A stretch of DNA of 64,000 nt from NCBI GenBank assembly GCA_963920575.1, contig OY986973.1, positions 12,913,397 to 12,977,396 of the forward strand, written 5' to 3'. The translations under genes were made by a program, and so were the position numbers. The DNA comes from Narthecium ossifragum. Taxonomy: Eukaryota; Streptophyta; Magnoliopsida; Dioscoreales; Nartheciaceae. The notes under the pieces were generated by a model. The model made no database searches, was not told where the DNA came from, and saw nothing but the letters and a program-made list of their open reading frames with translations. The first letter of the stretch is position 1; the number at the start of each line of letters is the position of its first letter. Below are positions 24,043 through 34,160 of the stretch, one piece after another.

Positions 24043-25006
24043 TTAGACTTCAGGCGAAGTAAAATCAGTAACCAGCACTTGCTCACCGCATTCATCTTCG
24101 ACAATCATATTATGCATTATGATACATGCAGTCATAATATCATGAAGCACATGTTTGTCCCAAAAACGAGCAGGCCCCTTGATGATTGCAAAGCGTGATT
24201 GTAGAACCCCAAATGCCCGCTCCACATCTTTCCGACATGCTTCTTGCATCATTGTGAAGTACTGCTTTTTTGGTCCTTGCGGGTGAGAAATTGTTTGGAC
24301 AAGAGTTGACCACTTTGAATATATACCATCAGTCAAGTAATAACCAATATCATATTGTTTGTCTAGGATGCTATAACGAGCGGGAGGAGTTATACCTTGG
24401 GTGAGGTTTGCAAATAGGTTGGAAGATTGTAATACATTGATATCATTGTTGGAGCCAGGTAAGCCAAAATAAGCATGCCATATCCAGAGGTCATACGATG
24501 CTACTGCCTCGAGAATGATAGATGGTGAGCCATGGTGTCCTGAATATTGCCCTGCCCAAGCAGTTGGACAACTTTTCCAAGTCCAATGCATACAATCAAG
24601 ACTTCCCAACATTCCTGGAAATCCACGTTCTTCACCTACTTGCAATAGCCTTGCAACATCATTAACATTCAATGATCTCAGGTATTCCTCTCCAAATATT
24701 TCTACAATTGCTTGACAAAATCTCTTCAAACATACTATTGTAGTGGACTCAGCTATTCTTATGTATTCATCTGTCGAATCTGTCGATGCACCATATGCCA
24801 AAATTTGAAATACGACTGTTACTTTTTGCAAAGTAGACAACCCAAGTTTACCAACCCCGTCTCTCTTTTGAACAAAAAAATTGTCATGTTCTTTCACAGC
24901 ATTAACAATACGAAGGAATAGAGTTTGGGACATACGAAACCTTCGTCGAAATTTGACCTCATCGTAGGTGGGGTTTGGCAAGAAGTAGTCATTCCATAAT
25001 CGAGCA
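24043..25006 (-). pseudogene. Harbinger DDE transposase, C-terminal piece
   Basis: This part covers 312 residues plus stop and carries the DDE nuclease. The first Asp is in LGSLDCMHWTW, the second in GLPGSNNDINVL and the Glu in DVERAFGVLQSRF. FRRRFRMSQ near its start and HNMIVEDE near its end are also typical of plant Harbinger nucleases. There is no stop inside. Element B is inserted right after base 25006; the missing N-terminus is at 54727-55061. Adding 964 bp here to 335 bp there gives 1299 bp, a multiple of three, so the frame was intact when element B arrived. Confidence 0.93.
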
Positions 25007-25289
25007 TGTGAGGGCCCGTCCCTCTGACTTGGCTCGACCGCGTGGGTCGAGGGCCGTTTTCCTGTTGATTTGTTCCGCGTCGGGCACGATCGGGCAATCG
25101 TGTGGCGATTTCAATCCCAGGGGCATTTTGGTAAATATGCTCCCTGGTGGTCAGTTTCACACCCGCGTTTCACACACGACCTTGGATTGATGTATGTGTT
25201 TGATTAGAACCTTAAGGGCGCGTCCGATCGGAAGATCAGAGCTCGATCGGGAAAGATCGAATCGGACGGCTGAGATCGAACCTAATCTC

Positions 25290-25299
25290 TATATAAGGC
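25290..25299 (+). promoter_or_regulatory. TATA box of element B LTR
   Basis: CTCTATATAAGGCC followed by a pyrimidine-rich patch (TTTCTCTCTCTTTCC), a typical plant core promoter. In the 3' LTR the equivalent site reads CTATATGAGG and is probably weakened. Confidence 0.7.
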
Positions 25300-25827
25300 C
25301 TGCCCCTTTCTCTCTCTTTCCTTCTTCTTCTCTGCTGTCGTTTTCTCTCTCTATCTCTCTCCTACGGCTGTGCTAGGGCTTCGGAGCGTGGCTTTCGAGG
25401 CGCGGATCTTGGCGGTTTGACTGGTTGGACGCGTGGAGGAGCTGCCCTACTTGCCCAAGTAGGTGTTTCTACCTCGATCTCGTGATCAGGTTTTCCTAGA
25501 ATAGGTTTAATGCCTTTTTGCTATAGGAATACTTGTTAGAATGTTATGTAGCTCATTGCACATATGTTGTGGATGGTTTGAAGTATTCCTACCATGCGAT
25601 TTCCGTATTCTAACGGTTGGTTTCCGTATTATGGCCATTTTGCCGGTTTTAAACCGTTTTGACCTAGATAGGAGATTTAACCATCAAAAATGTGATTTCT
25701 TCACACCATTGGCTTCCCCATCGTTAATTATGCATGCTTGCACAATCTCATTGTTTTCCAACAAGATTTGATGGTTGAAATCCAAGAAATTGGATTCCCG
25801 GCACTGTTCTAATGAACATGGCAATAG

Positions 25828-26175
25828 GCCTGACGGTCGACCGTTGGATCGACCGTCAAGCGTTGATACGCTTTTCCTGGGCCTCACGGTTGACCGTCGG
25901 ATCGACCGTCAGGCTCTGTGTGGTTTTTGGTCTCTCAGGGTCGATGCTCGGATCGACCGCGAGTTCTCCTTCTTTTTCTATTTGCCTCACGGTCGACCGT
26001 GGGATCGACCGTCAAGCTCTGTTTGGTTTTGGGCTCCCCAGGGTCGATGTCCGGATCGACGTCGCCCTTATGGTTTTCCTCGTTTTGGTCTCACGATCGA
26101 CCGCTGCATCGACCGTGACATCGACCGTGGCCTCACGGTCGACCGTCGGATCGACTGCCGCATCGACCGTGGGCC
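25828..26175. repeat. GGATCGACC/CGACCGT short-repeat cluster in the B LTR
   Basis: More than ten interspersed copies of CGACCGT and GGATCGACC, with irregular 10-60 bp spacing. Open frames here encode an artificial Arg/Asp/Ile-rich repeat. The same cluster is present in the 3' LTR (42225-42300, 44860-45036, 53423-53480). Confidence 0.85.
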
Positions 26176-26990
26176 CTTGAGCATTGTTTTCTGGCTTTTC
26201 TTGAATGGTTTTCATTCGTGATTGATATCTAAACATGTTGGGAGGTTTGCATGTTGTTTTCATGGAGTTTTAAAGGATTTCTATTGAGATTGAGGATTGA
26301 ATCACGTGTATATCCCTTTTGAGTAAATTGATGGTTTGGCTTGCATTTAAATACATGTTTGGTTGGTGATTAAATGCTTAATTGATTGCTTAGCCATTAG
26401 CTAGCTATGAGTGTTAGCTAATGTGGAATTGTGAAACCTTAGCCTCTTGCCGGCGAGTGCCGAGGGCTATTGTATATCTGTTGAACCTATAACTGATGTT
26501 GTGGCATTTAGAGACATCTAGGGTAGATGTTTGTATAGGTTCATGCATTATATGCATTAGAGGCATATGAGGTTAGGCGGGCGATGGGTTGATCGCCGAT
26601 CCGAGGCTCTCGGGTAGCTCGGATCTAGCCTTAGGACCGTGGCTGGGTAGTAAGGATTAGGGCGTGATTTAATTGAATCTCATGTTATCGAGGATGTGTT
26701 ACAGTTGACTCTGATCAATGTTTTGAGGTTTAGAGGTCGTGTTGTCTTCCCAAGGCCAAGTACTAAGGATGGTTGTCGATGCGTTCCCAACGTGGTCCCC
26801 AAGGCATGGTATTCCAGCTTGGGTAAGGGTGATCCTGCATGTTACTGTTCCGTGGCCTCCTGGTAACATGTTCAGGAGAGAGGTTTCATGATAGGAGCCC
26901 TTGGGACATCGAGAGGGTTGTGGGACCCGTGGCATCCGTTAGACTTGAGCGGGGGGAGACAACACTGTCGTTGTTTCCTCCTTTCTGTGT

Positions 26991-27060
26991 GCCGTAGAGT
27001 AGAACCCTACTGAGCTTATCGCTCACTCCTACCCGGGCTGCGTTTGCAGGTACAGGCGCC
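26991..27060 (+). promoter_or_regulatory. Block conserved across divergent gypsy LTRs
   Basis: CCCTACTGAGCTTATCGCTC and CCTACCCGGGCTGCGTTTG, close together, recur with few changes at 54301-54364 and 62691-62756 (plus) and 29370-29450, 40068-40135, 42672-42737 and 46720-46790 (minus). Each copy lies within about 450 bp of the PBS-side end of its LTR (R/U5 side). Confidence 0.75.
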
Positions 27061-27441
27061 AGTTCTTCTTCAGTAGAGCCGGCGGAATCTGCGTTTGGCG
27101 GTGCGAGTACTTCCAGAAGCGCTTGAGGTTGCTGGAGGATCGACTGTTGTACTTTTTGATAGTTTGTACATTATAAACGTCTTTTGAGAAATTTTGGATC
27201 ATTGTATAAAATCTTTCCTTTGGAGGAGTTGATAAAGAATCTTGTATCTAATGTTGAATAGTACGACTTGATGTATATATATATACATATAAATGAATTG
27301 AATTTCGGTTTCACCTCTGGAATATAATTGTTTAAATTTATCTGTCTTTTTCGTTTTGTATCGCGCCAATTGGAGATGAATAGTGATAGGAACCCTCATG
27401 CCTCGTCCTGGATGGGTTTTCTAGGTCGGGGTGTGACAACT

Positions 27442-27453
27442 TGGTATCAGAGC
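27442..27453 (+). promoter_or_regulatory. Primer-binding site (initiator tRNA-Met) of element B
   Basis: TGGTATCAGAGC, three bases after the LTR end. Confidence 0.95.
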
Positions 27454-27636
27454 AGGCTGTAGGTCCCAGGGATAGGATTAGGCTTGCGGTTAAGGTTTTG
27501 AGCGCGGTTTGGGATAGTTCTAGGAGTAGAGCATCCCTGTGTGCTTGTTCATGCTCATGTGTGTTCTGCTTTTGCTTTATTGATTGTTGTTGTGTTTTGA
27601 TTTCTTACGGGTGGACACTTGTCATCTCTGGTAAAC

Positions 27637-28576
27637 ATGCAGATGACAGGGAGCCGGGCTAGCTGTCCAGTCTTGGGTCGTGGTAGTGTGCGTGACGAGC
27701 GCGCCGCCCGACGGGCCTTAGGGGCCAACGCAGCCGTGCCCCGTGTACCTGCACCAGAGCCGGAGCCGAGGATTGAGGTCGTGATGGAGGAGGATACTTC
27801 TTTCATCGCCGACGAGGTCTCTCCTCCACTCGACCAGTGTGCTGTTGTGACAGCGGTGGTCGATTTCCAGAGGCTGAACCCGCCTAGGTTCAGCGGTGCT
27901 GGGGGTGACCCAGCGGTGGCGAACGACTGGCTGGAGGGAGTCAGTCGCGTCCTTGACACTCTGTTCGTCCAGGATGACCGGGTTCGGGTCAGACTTGCCG
28001 CGTTCCAGCTCGACAGGGACGCTTTGGACTGGTGGCGCTCTTTCCAGGCCGCTAGGGACGGGAGTGACCCATCGTGGGCCGTGTTTCGTTCGTCGTTTCT
28101 TGGCGCGTTCTTTCCCCGCAGTGCGCGCTCGGCCCTTGTCCGTGAGTACCAGACCCTTTCTCAGGGTACTCAGTCGGTAGTACAATATGCAGCTAGGTTC
28201 ACTAGACTTGCCAGATTCGCCGGTGCGGTGTCGACGGACCCTCTTGCCAGAGCGGAGCAGTTCCAGTGGGGGCTTAGGCCCGAGCTCAGGCGGCTGATCG
28301 TAGCTCAGCACGCTAGCACGTACGCAGATGCCTTAGCTGTTGAGGCCCAGTTGTAGGAGTCGGGGCCCAGGGCAGTCCAGCCGACGTCGTCTGCGAGTGC
28401 CAGTGGCAGAGGGCAGCCGCAGAGAGCAGCTCAGGGCAGAGGAGGTTCATGGAGGCAGCGGAGGTTCTCACGACACCAGCAGCCATACGAGCGTCACCCA
28501 CCCTAGTACCAGCAGCAGCCCAGGCAGGGAGGCTAGCCATTTCTTGCGGTTGGGCCTCAGGGGCAGACGTCCGGGG
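27637..28576 (+). pseudogene. Element B gag, stop-mutated and truncated
   Basis: An ATG at 27637 opens a frame to a TAG at 28354-28356, about 239 residues. The N-terminal part is basic and Ala/Pro-rich. The retrotransposon-gag domain has RLNPPRFSGAGGDP, ANDWLEGVSRVLD, DALDWWRSFQ and ALVREYQTLSQGTQSVVQY. The same frame continues past the TAG as a Gln/Arg/Ser/Gly-rich linker (GRGQPQRAAQGRGG, RFSRQQQPYERH), but the zinc knuckle is absent because the sequence jumps near 28577 into an inverted fragment. Gag would form the virus-like particle. Confidence 0.92.
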
Positions 28577-28946
28577 GAGGACACCTCCTTCAATCAGTCC
28601 TCTACTGTCGAAGGATCTCCAACATTGTCCTTGAACCACAACGGGTTCACCTCTCGGGATTCCAAGAGTATAAAGACGACACACGTCCTATTCCCTACTC
28701 GCTCATCTCCAGCACGGGGGGAGACACTGTCAGGCGAGGGAACAGACGACACCGGCGTGCGTGCACACCTCCCCATGAGGCGTCACGACACTGCCGAAAA
28801 CCAAAACACAGCAGCAATCAAGATAAATAAACGCATCACACACAATCGCAAACAACCATGCAAGGATGTTCTAAACCTAGAACTATCCCATTCCACACTC
28901 AAAACCTTAACCGCAAGCCTAATCCTATCCCTGGGACCTACAGCCT

Positions 28947-28958
28947 GCTCTGATACCA
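28947..28958 (-). promoter_or_regulatory. Primer-binding site of the inverted B-family copy
   Basis: The minus strand reads TGGTATCAGAGC, three bases inside the LTR end at 28962. Confidence 0.93.
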
Positions 28959-29554
28959 AGTTGTCACGCCCCGACCCAGAAAACCCATCCGGACCGGGAC
29001 GTGAGGGTCCTAAACTCTAAAATCAAACGATGGGAGCCTCCCCTGTAAACATCACTTTTAAATCTGGTGCATGATTATAATATTCACAATTAATTTAAAC
29101 TATCCTATCATCAAATCATAATACAAATTAACTACTACAATACTCAATTAACTTTAAAAAGATACAATAATGATTCAAGTCCTCTAAGTACAGCAATCTC
29201 TGATCAATTTACATCAAATTGGAATAAAAATATATTTCTCCTTCAAATTACAATTTATACATTTAGAGCTGTACATCAATTGAATAGAATAAACTGATGA
29301 TATCCTCGATCTCACGCACCACCAAGGAGAGTGCCGCCTCCAACACCGCAACTACCTGAAAAGGAAAGGAACTGCATCGACCTGCATCGCCGATGCAGCC
29401 CAGATAGGAGTGAGCAATAAAGCTCAGTAGGGTTCTACGCTATTCTACGTCGCACAGAAAGGAAGGGAAACAACAATAGTGTCGTTTCTCCGCCTAAGTC
29501 TAAAGGATGCCACGGGTCCCATAACCCTATCGACGTCCCAAGTGCTCCTATCAT

Positions 29555-30867
29555 TGTTACGAGCGGTCTACTCGTGATCCTCTCGTAATGGGTCTCTACT
29601 GCTCCAATCGATCAGAATCGGCCTGATCGGACTTGATTTGAGTCCAATTGGCTGATTTGGCTAGCTGGATCGGATCGGGCTTTGAGCTGGATCGGATCTG
29701 GCTAAGCCTGATTGTATGGGACTTGACTGGGTCAAGTCTGAGTTGATCTGGATCAAGCTGACCAAGTGGATTGGGCTGGATCCGGATTAAGTGGCTGAGC
29801 CAATTTGGCCAAAGCTGCCTAGGAAGATCCAACGGCTGAGGAGTCACCGGAGTGGATCGCCGGCGTAGGGGCGGCGGCGGCGGTTGGAATACTTCCAGGA
29901 AGGGTCGCCTGGAGGTGGGGATGAGATCCAACGGCTCGGATCTGGAAGATGGGTGGCGGATCGGCCGGATCTAGTGAAGACGGCGGTGAAGGTAGGGTCG
30001 GCCGGCGTCGGGGACGACGAGGGAGGCTCCGGGAGTGGCTGGGGACGTCGGAAAGAGGGTCGGGGGAGATAGGCGATGGATTTAGATGGGTCTGGAGGTG
30101 AGATCGGGGTTGATGGCGGATGACGGCGATGGGGACGGAGGTCGGGGACGATGGGTTGCCGTGGGAATCGCCGGAGAAGATGGAGTGAGGCGACGTGAAA
30201 GGTATGGCCGGAGTCGTGGTGGCTCAGGGAAGACGGTGTTGGCCTTGGATGGCAGCGGGGGTGGCCGGAGAAGGGAGAACGGCGGTGGAGATCGGCGGGA
30301 GCGAGGGTTTGGCACGGGAGAGAAGAAAGGAAGGAGATGAGCTGACGTGGCGGTGGGGTCGCTGACGTGGCGGAGAGAGAAAGTGATGGGGAGAAGGAGA
30401 TTGAAGGTGAAGGCGATGCCGGCTGCGGAGAAGATGACCGACGGGGAAGAAGGTGGATCTATGATGGATTTCGGGTGGAATCTACTTTACTTCTACTCCT
30501 ATGATATTCTACTCCTATGATAACTTATCAACTACTCTTAATCATTCATCTCATGCATCATTACCTAATACAAACTACTAAGGTCCTTTTATAGAGACCT
30601 TGACAGAAGCCTAATCCACTAGAAAAACCCCTTTGCTTGATTAGCAAGTAATAAAGTTTCTGACTCAACTCAACTTCCTAACTCAAAGGGACTCTTAATT
30701 AATTCCTAACAATCAACTAGGACTCAATAAAAGACTAATGATAAATACTAATTAAATACTCTAGTTTGAACTAGGGAAGTCCAAGTCAAACTAGGAAAGA
30801 GGTTGAACCAGCTTGGTTCCTCTTCTGGGTTCGGGTCCAGTTGGTCGAGTCGGATCGACTCGTATCA
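29555..30867 (-). repeat. 3' LTR of the F1 element
   Basis: 1313 bp, TGTTACGAG to CTCGTATCA on the plus strand. GC-rich, with repeated GATCGGATC-like words. Long open frames on both strands here reflect composition, not genes. Confidence 0.95.
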
Positions 30868-31177
30868 CCCCCCCTTCCTTCAAAATTGGCCTTGTCCTCA
30901 AGGCCAGAGTCAGGTCAGGTAGGATGGCTCCATGTGGTTGGACCGAATCAACTTGCTGCTGTAGTTCTGGACTCGGTGGGGAGAAACCAGGTCGATCCCA
31001 TGTCGGGTCCAGTGGTAGCAGTGGCAGTGATGGATGAGCATCTGGCGGTCGATCTGACGGCTCAGGTAGCTCCAGGAATATGATCTTCAATGGCTCTCCT
31101 GGATCATTCTCATCATGTCCCATCAGTAGTGTTGCCCATGACCATAGGATGGGATCTGATCTCCATGGTCTAATCAA
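30791..31177 (-). CDS. C-terminal continuation of the F1 protein after an in-frame TAG
   Basis: This is in the same frame as the 531-residue ORF and separated from it only by one TAG (31178-31180). It contains GEPLKIIFLELPEPSD and PLDPTWDRPGFSPPSPELQQ. These match IYFLEF and PLDPPWARPGFSPPSTEQQ near the end of the F2 protein, where no stop intervenes. The reading continues through the PPT into the LTR. Either this copy has a nonsense mutation or the stop is read through. The last 40 residues come from the PPT and LTR and are probably not meaningful. Confidence 0.65.
   Translation of the reverse strand: MIRPWRSDPILWSWATLLMGHDENDPGEPLKIIFLELPEPSDRPPDAHPSLPLLPLDPTWDRPGFSPPSPELQQQVDSVQPHGAILPDLTLALRTRPILKEGGVIRVDPTRPTGPEPRRGTKLVQPLS
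30868..30881 (-). promoter_or_regulatory. Polypurine tract of the F1 element
   Basis: The minus strand reads GAAGGAAGGGGGGG directly before the 3' LTR, the expected primer for plus-strand DNA. Upstream of it is CTTGAGGACAAGGCCAATTT, shared with F2. Confidence 0.9.
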
Positions 31178-32773
31178 CTATGCAGGGACTTGGCTTGAAT
31201 CTGGGTCAAGCTGGCTTTGGTCCAATCTGAAGTGAAGATGGTTGGACCATGCTTCTGCTGCACTTGTCTGGGCTTGAAATTGGTTGAACCAAGTTGAATC
31301 TTCAGCTGTGCTGAGTCGTACTCTGGTCCAAACCTGTCTGACTTGTTTGGCTCTGTCGGTGTCAATCTGGACTTGAGTCAGTTGAGCTAAACCGGTGTTA
31401 CCATCATAGTCAGATCTGATCAGATTGAAGGAGACATCTGAATAAGGAGGGTAGCTCTTTTGATGGCTCATATCAACCTTTGAATGCGTGATCAACGGCT
31501 GAGGATGCATCTGGATCACTTGGAGTTGATCTGGCTGGTCCTGATTGCTGGGGACTCTTGGATCAGGTTCAGATCGAAGATCGGAACCACTGGATCGAAG
31601 ATCAGGCTGATCAAACGGCTGGATCAAGTTGCAGTCTTGATCGGACGGCTGAGAAGCTGCCGGAGCTGGATCAACGGCGAAACATGGTCGCCGGAGTGTG
31701 GCAACGGCATAGGAAGCTTCGTAGGGACGAGGGGGTTCCATCCGTACGGTCTGATCGTCGGATTGGGCCTCGGATGCACCGGATCTGAAGGTGGCGGCGT
31801 GGTGGAGAACGTCGCCGGTGATCGCCGGTGTTGTAGTCCGCGACGGTGCTTGAGCTCGTCGGGGAAAGGTACGGGAAGGTCTTGGGACCTTTCTCGTGAG
31901 GTTTGATCGAAGGATAAACCTCGGAATACGGCTGATTGTAGGATGCCGCAACAGGGGAGTTCGCCGGAGTTGAAACCCGGCGATCCCAGCCTCTATCGTG
32001 GTTGTAGTTGGCCACGGTGGCTTCGGAGAAGGACGCGGGTCCTTCTGGATGTCTTCCCGAGTTCCGAGAGGGTGGGGAACGGCGGCATCGGGCGGCCGAG
32101 GTCCGAGTCCTCGTCGGTTGTAGTTGCCGGAGCCGGAGGAGAGGACGGGCGAGGCCTGGACCGGGTAAGAAGGCGAAGGGGAAGTCCGCCTAAGCTCTTG
32201 GGGCGGGTTCGTCGTGAAAGGGTGGCCGGGTGACGGTGGCCGGTGGAGGGATGGGGACGGCTCACTCTTCAGCCGTACCGAGCCCGCGATGAGCCGGTCG
32301 CGAGGAAGAAGACGAGCCACGTGGCTAAGCCGATGGGAAGCCGCGGCTCGAGCCAATCCGGGTGGAGAGAGAAAATCCCGGGAAAAATCTGGAAAATTAG
32401 GTAAAATTCCAGAAAAATCATGGGAAGGTTGTAGAAGGTGTTCACCCGGATCTGGCGGAGTTAAACTCGGAGTTACAATTGTGGTTGCTCTCGGAGTTGC
32501 GGGAGGAGTCTCAGTCGGAGTCCTGATCCGAGTTGGCTCGGGGTCAGGTTCCGTAATCTGGGTAGCAGCTAGGGTAGGGGTCTGACTCAAAACCTGAATC
32601 CTTGTGGGACTTGTTTGAGTCACAGTTGACCATCTACTAGTAATCTGCTCCCACTTCCTACTGGTGCGCTCCAAGGTTCTGCTTTGGCGTTCCATCAAAG
32701 TTGAACAGAGCTTCAACTGGGACTGCAGAATCTTGAATTGCTGCTCCAAACTTTCCTGGGGTACTCCGTACAT
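31178..32773 (-). CDS. F1 retrotransposon protein, proline/serine-rich, function unknown
   Basis: 531 residues. The ATG at 32773 is the first after the PBS (50-bp leader), which is where gag begins in other elements. Residues 6-50 are Gln/Leu/Arg-rich and may form a coiled coil. Residues 41-73 read W-E-Q-I...SPTRIQ...P-T-L-A-A-T-Q-I and match WEAMIQRYS...SPTRVQ...PILAATWI in F2. A long Pro/Ser/Thr/Arg-rich middle, probably disordered, follows. Near residue 440 comes SYPPYSDVSFNLIRS, also shared with F2. There is no CCHC knuckle, protease or RT motif. I infer a derived Gag-like or RNA-binding protein, because only such a product is expected at this place; this is not shown by similarity to any known family. 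Confidence 0.75.
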   Translation of the reverse strand: MYGVPQESLEQQFKILQSQLKLCSTLMERQSRTLERTSRKWEQITSRWSTVTQTSPTRIQVLSQTPTLAATQITEPDPEPTRIRTPTETPPATPRATTIVTPSLTPPDPGEHLLQPSHDFSGILPNFPDFSRDFLSPPGLARAAASHRLSHVARLLPRDRLIAGSVRLKSEPSPSLHRPPSPGHPFTTNPPQELRRTSPSPSYPVQASPVLSSGSGNYNRRGLGPRPPDAAVPHPLGTREDIQKDPRPSPKPPWPTTTTIEAGIAGFQLRRTPLLRHPTISRIPRFILRSNLTRKVPRPSRTFPRRAQAPSRTTTPAITGDVLHHAATFRSGASEAQSDDQTVRMEPPRPYEASYAVATLRRPCFAVDPAPAASQPSDQDCNLIQPFDQPDLRSSGSDLRSEPDPRVPSNQDQPDQLQVIQMHPQPLITHSKVDMSHQKSYPPYSDVSFNLIRSDYDGNTGLAQLTQVQIDTDRAKQVRQVWTRVRLSTAEDSTWFNQFQAQTSAAEAWSNHLHFRLDQSQLDPDSSQVPA

Positions 32774-32822
32774 GGTGGCGAAGTTTCCAGTAGGGTATGA
32801 ACCGCACAGTCGGTAGAACGGA

Positions 32823-32834
32823 GCTCTGATACCA
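32823..32834 (-). promoter_or_regulatory. Primer-binding site (initiator tRNA-Met) of the F1 element
   Basis: The minus strand reads TGGTATCAGAGC, three bases inside the 5' LTR end at 32838. Confidence 0.95.
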
Positions 32835-32837
32835 AGT

Positions 32838-34160
32838 TGTTACGAGCGGTCTACTCGTGATCCTCTCGTAATGGGTCTCTACTGCTCCAATCGATCAGAA
32901 TCGGCCTGATCGGACTTGATTTGAGTCCAATTGGCTGATTTGGCTAGCTGGATCGGATCGGGCTTGAGCTGGATCGGATCTGGCTAAGCCTGATTGTATG
33001 GGACTTGACTGGGTCAAGTCTGAGTTGATCTGGATCAAGCTGACCAAGTGGATTGGGCTGGATCCGGATTAAGTGGCTGAGCCAATTTGGCCAAAGCTGC
33101 CTAGGAAGATCCAACGGCTGAGGAGTCGCCGGAGTGGATCGCCGGCGTAGGGGCGGCGGCGGCGGTTGGAATACTTCCAGGAAGGGTCGCCTGGAGGTGG
33201 GGATGAGATCCAACGGCTCGGATCTGGAAGATGGGTGGCGGATCGGCCGGATCTGGTGAAGACGGCGGTGAAGGTAGGGTCGGCCGGCGTCGGGGACGAC
33301 GAGGGAGGCTCCGGGAGTGGCTGGGGACGTCGGAAAGAGGGTCGGGGGAGATAGGCGATGGATTTAGATGGGTCTGGAGGTGAGATCGGGGTTGATGGCG
33401 GATGACGGCGATGGGGACGGAGGTCGGGGACGATGGGTTGCCGTGGGAATCGCCGGAGAAGATGGAGTGAGGCGACGTGAAAGGTATGGCCGGAGTCGTG
33501 GTGGCTCAGGGAAGACGGTGTTGGCCTTGGATGGCAGCGGGGGTGGCCGGAGAAGGGAGAATGGCGGTGGAGATCGGCGGGAGCGAGGGTTTGGCACGGG
33601 AGAGAAGAAAGGAAGGAGATGAGCTGATGTGGCGCTGACGTGGCGATGGGGTCGCTGACGTGGCGGAGAGAGAAAGTGACGGGGAGAAGGAGATTGAAGG
33701 TGAAGGCGATGCCGGCTGCGGAGAAGATGACCGACGGGGAAGAAGGTGGATCTATGATGGATTTCGGGTGGAATCTACTTTACTTCTACTCCTATGATAT
33801 TCTACTCCTATGATAACTTATCAACTACTCTTAATCATTCATCTCATGCATCATTACCTAATACAAACTACTAAGGCCCTTTTATAGAGACCTTGACAGA
33901 GTCCTAATCCACTAGAAAAACCCCCTTGCTTGATTAGCAAGTAATAAGGTTTCTGACTCAACTCAACTTCCTAACTCAAAGGGACTCTTAATTAATTCCT
34001 AACAATCAACTAGGACTCAATAAAAGACTAATGATAAATACTAATTAAATACTCTAGTTTGAACTAGGAAAGTCCAAGTCAAACTAGGAAAGAGGTTGAA
34101 CCAGCTTGGTTCCTCTTCTGGGTTCGGGTCCAGTTGGTCGAGTCGGATCGACTCGTATCA
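32838..34160 (-). repeat. 5' LTR of the F1 element
   Basis: 1323 bp. It has an 11-bp indel and about a dozen substitutions against the 3' LTR. It contains the promoter at 33874-33893. Confidence 0.95.
33874..33893 (-). promoter_or_regulatory. F1 promoter in the 5' LTR
   Basis: The minus strand reads AGGTCTCTATAAAAGGGCCT; TATAAAA at 33880-33886. The same core (CTCTATAAAAGG) is in F2 LTRs although the surrounding LTR sequence differs. Confidence 0.75.

Larger units (their letters stand above)
25007..27438 (+). repeat. 5' LTR of element B
   Basis: 2432 bp from TGTGAGGG to GTGTGACA. TATA box at 25290-25299 followed by a CT-rich stretch. A cluster of CGACCGT/GGATCGACC short repeats lies at 25828-26175, and a block conserved in other LTRs at 26991-27060. 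It differs from the 3' LTR at scattered positions (for example C/T near 25028 against 39198). Confidence 0.95.
29555..34160 (-). mobile_element. Complete non-autonomous LTR element, family F1 (TSD ATCAT)
   Basis: 4606 bp with ATCAT at 29550-29554 and 34161-34165. LTRs at 29555-30867 and 32838-34160; PBS 32823-32834; PPT 30868-30881. The 1.97-kb internal region has no protease, RT, integrase or zinc knuckle. It has one long sense ORF (31178-32773) that continues in frame, past one TAG, to 30791. By eye the LTRs differ at about a dozen bases plus two small indels, so the insertion is recent. It must borrow pol from another element. Confidence 0.95.

Noticed and set aside
25828..26175. CRISPR-like look of spaced short repeats
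   Set aside because: Eukaryotic LTR, irregular spacing, repeats too short, no cas genes.
25775..26263. Open frames encoding Arg/Asp/Ile repeats
   Set aside because: They translate the short-repeat cluster of the LTR in several frames at once; not a protein gene.
27442..27453. Initiator tRNA-Met gene fragments at the PBS sites
   Set aside because: Only 12 bases match; these are primer-binding sites next to LTRs, not tRNA genes.
31484..32585. Plus-strand ORFs across the F1 interior
   Set aside because: Antisense to the F1 protein, whose frame is supported by PBS position and by shared motifs with F2.
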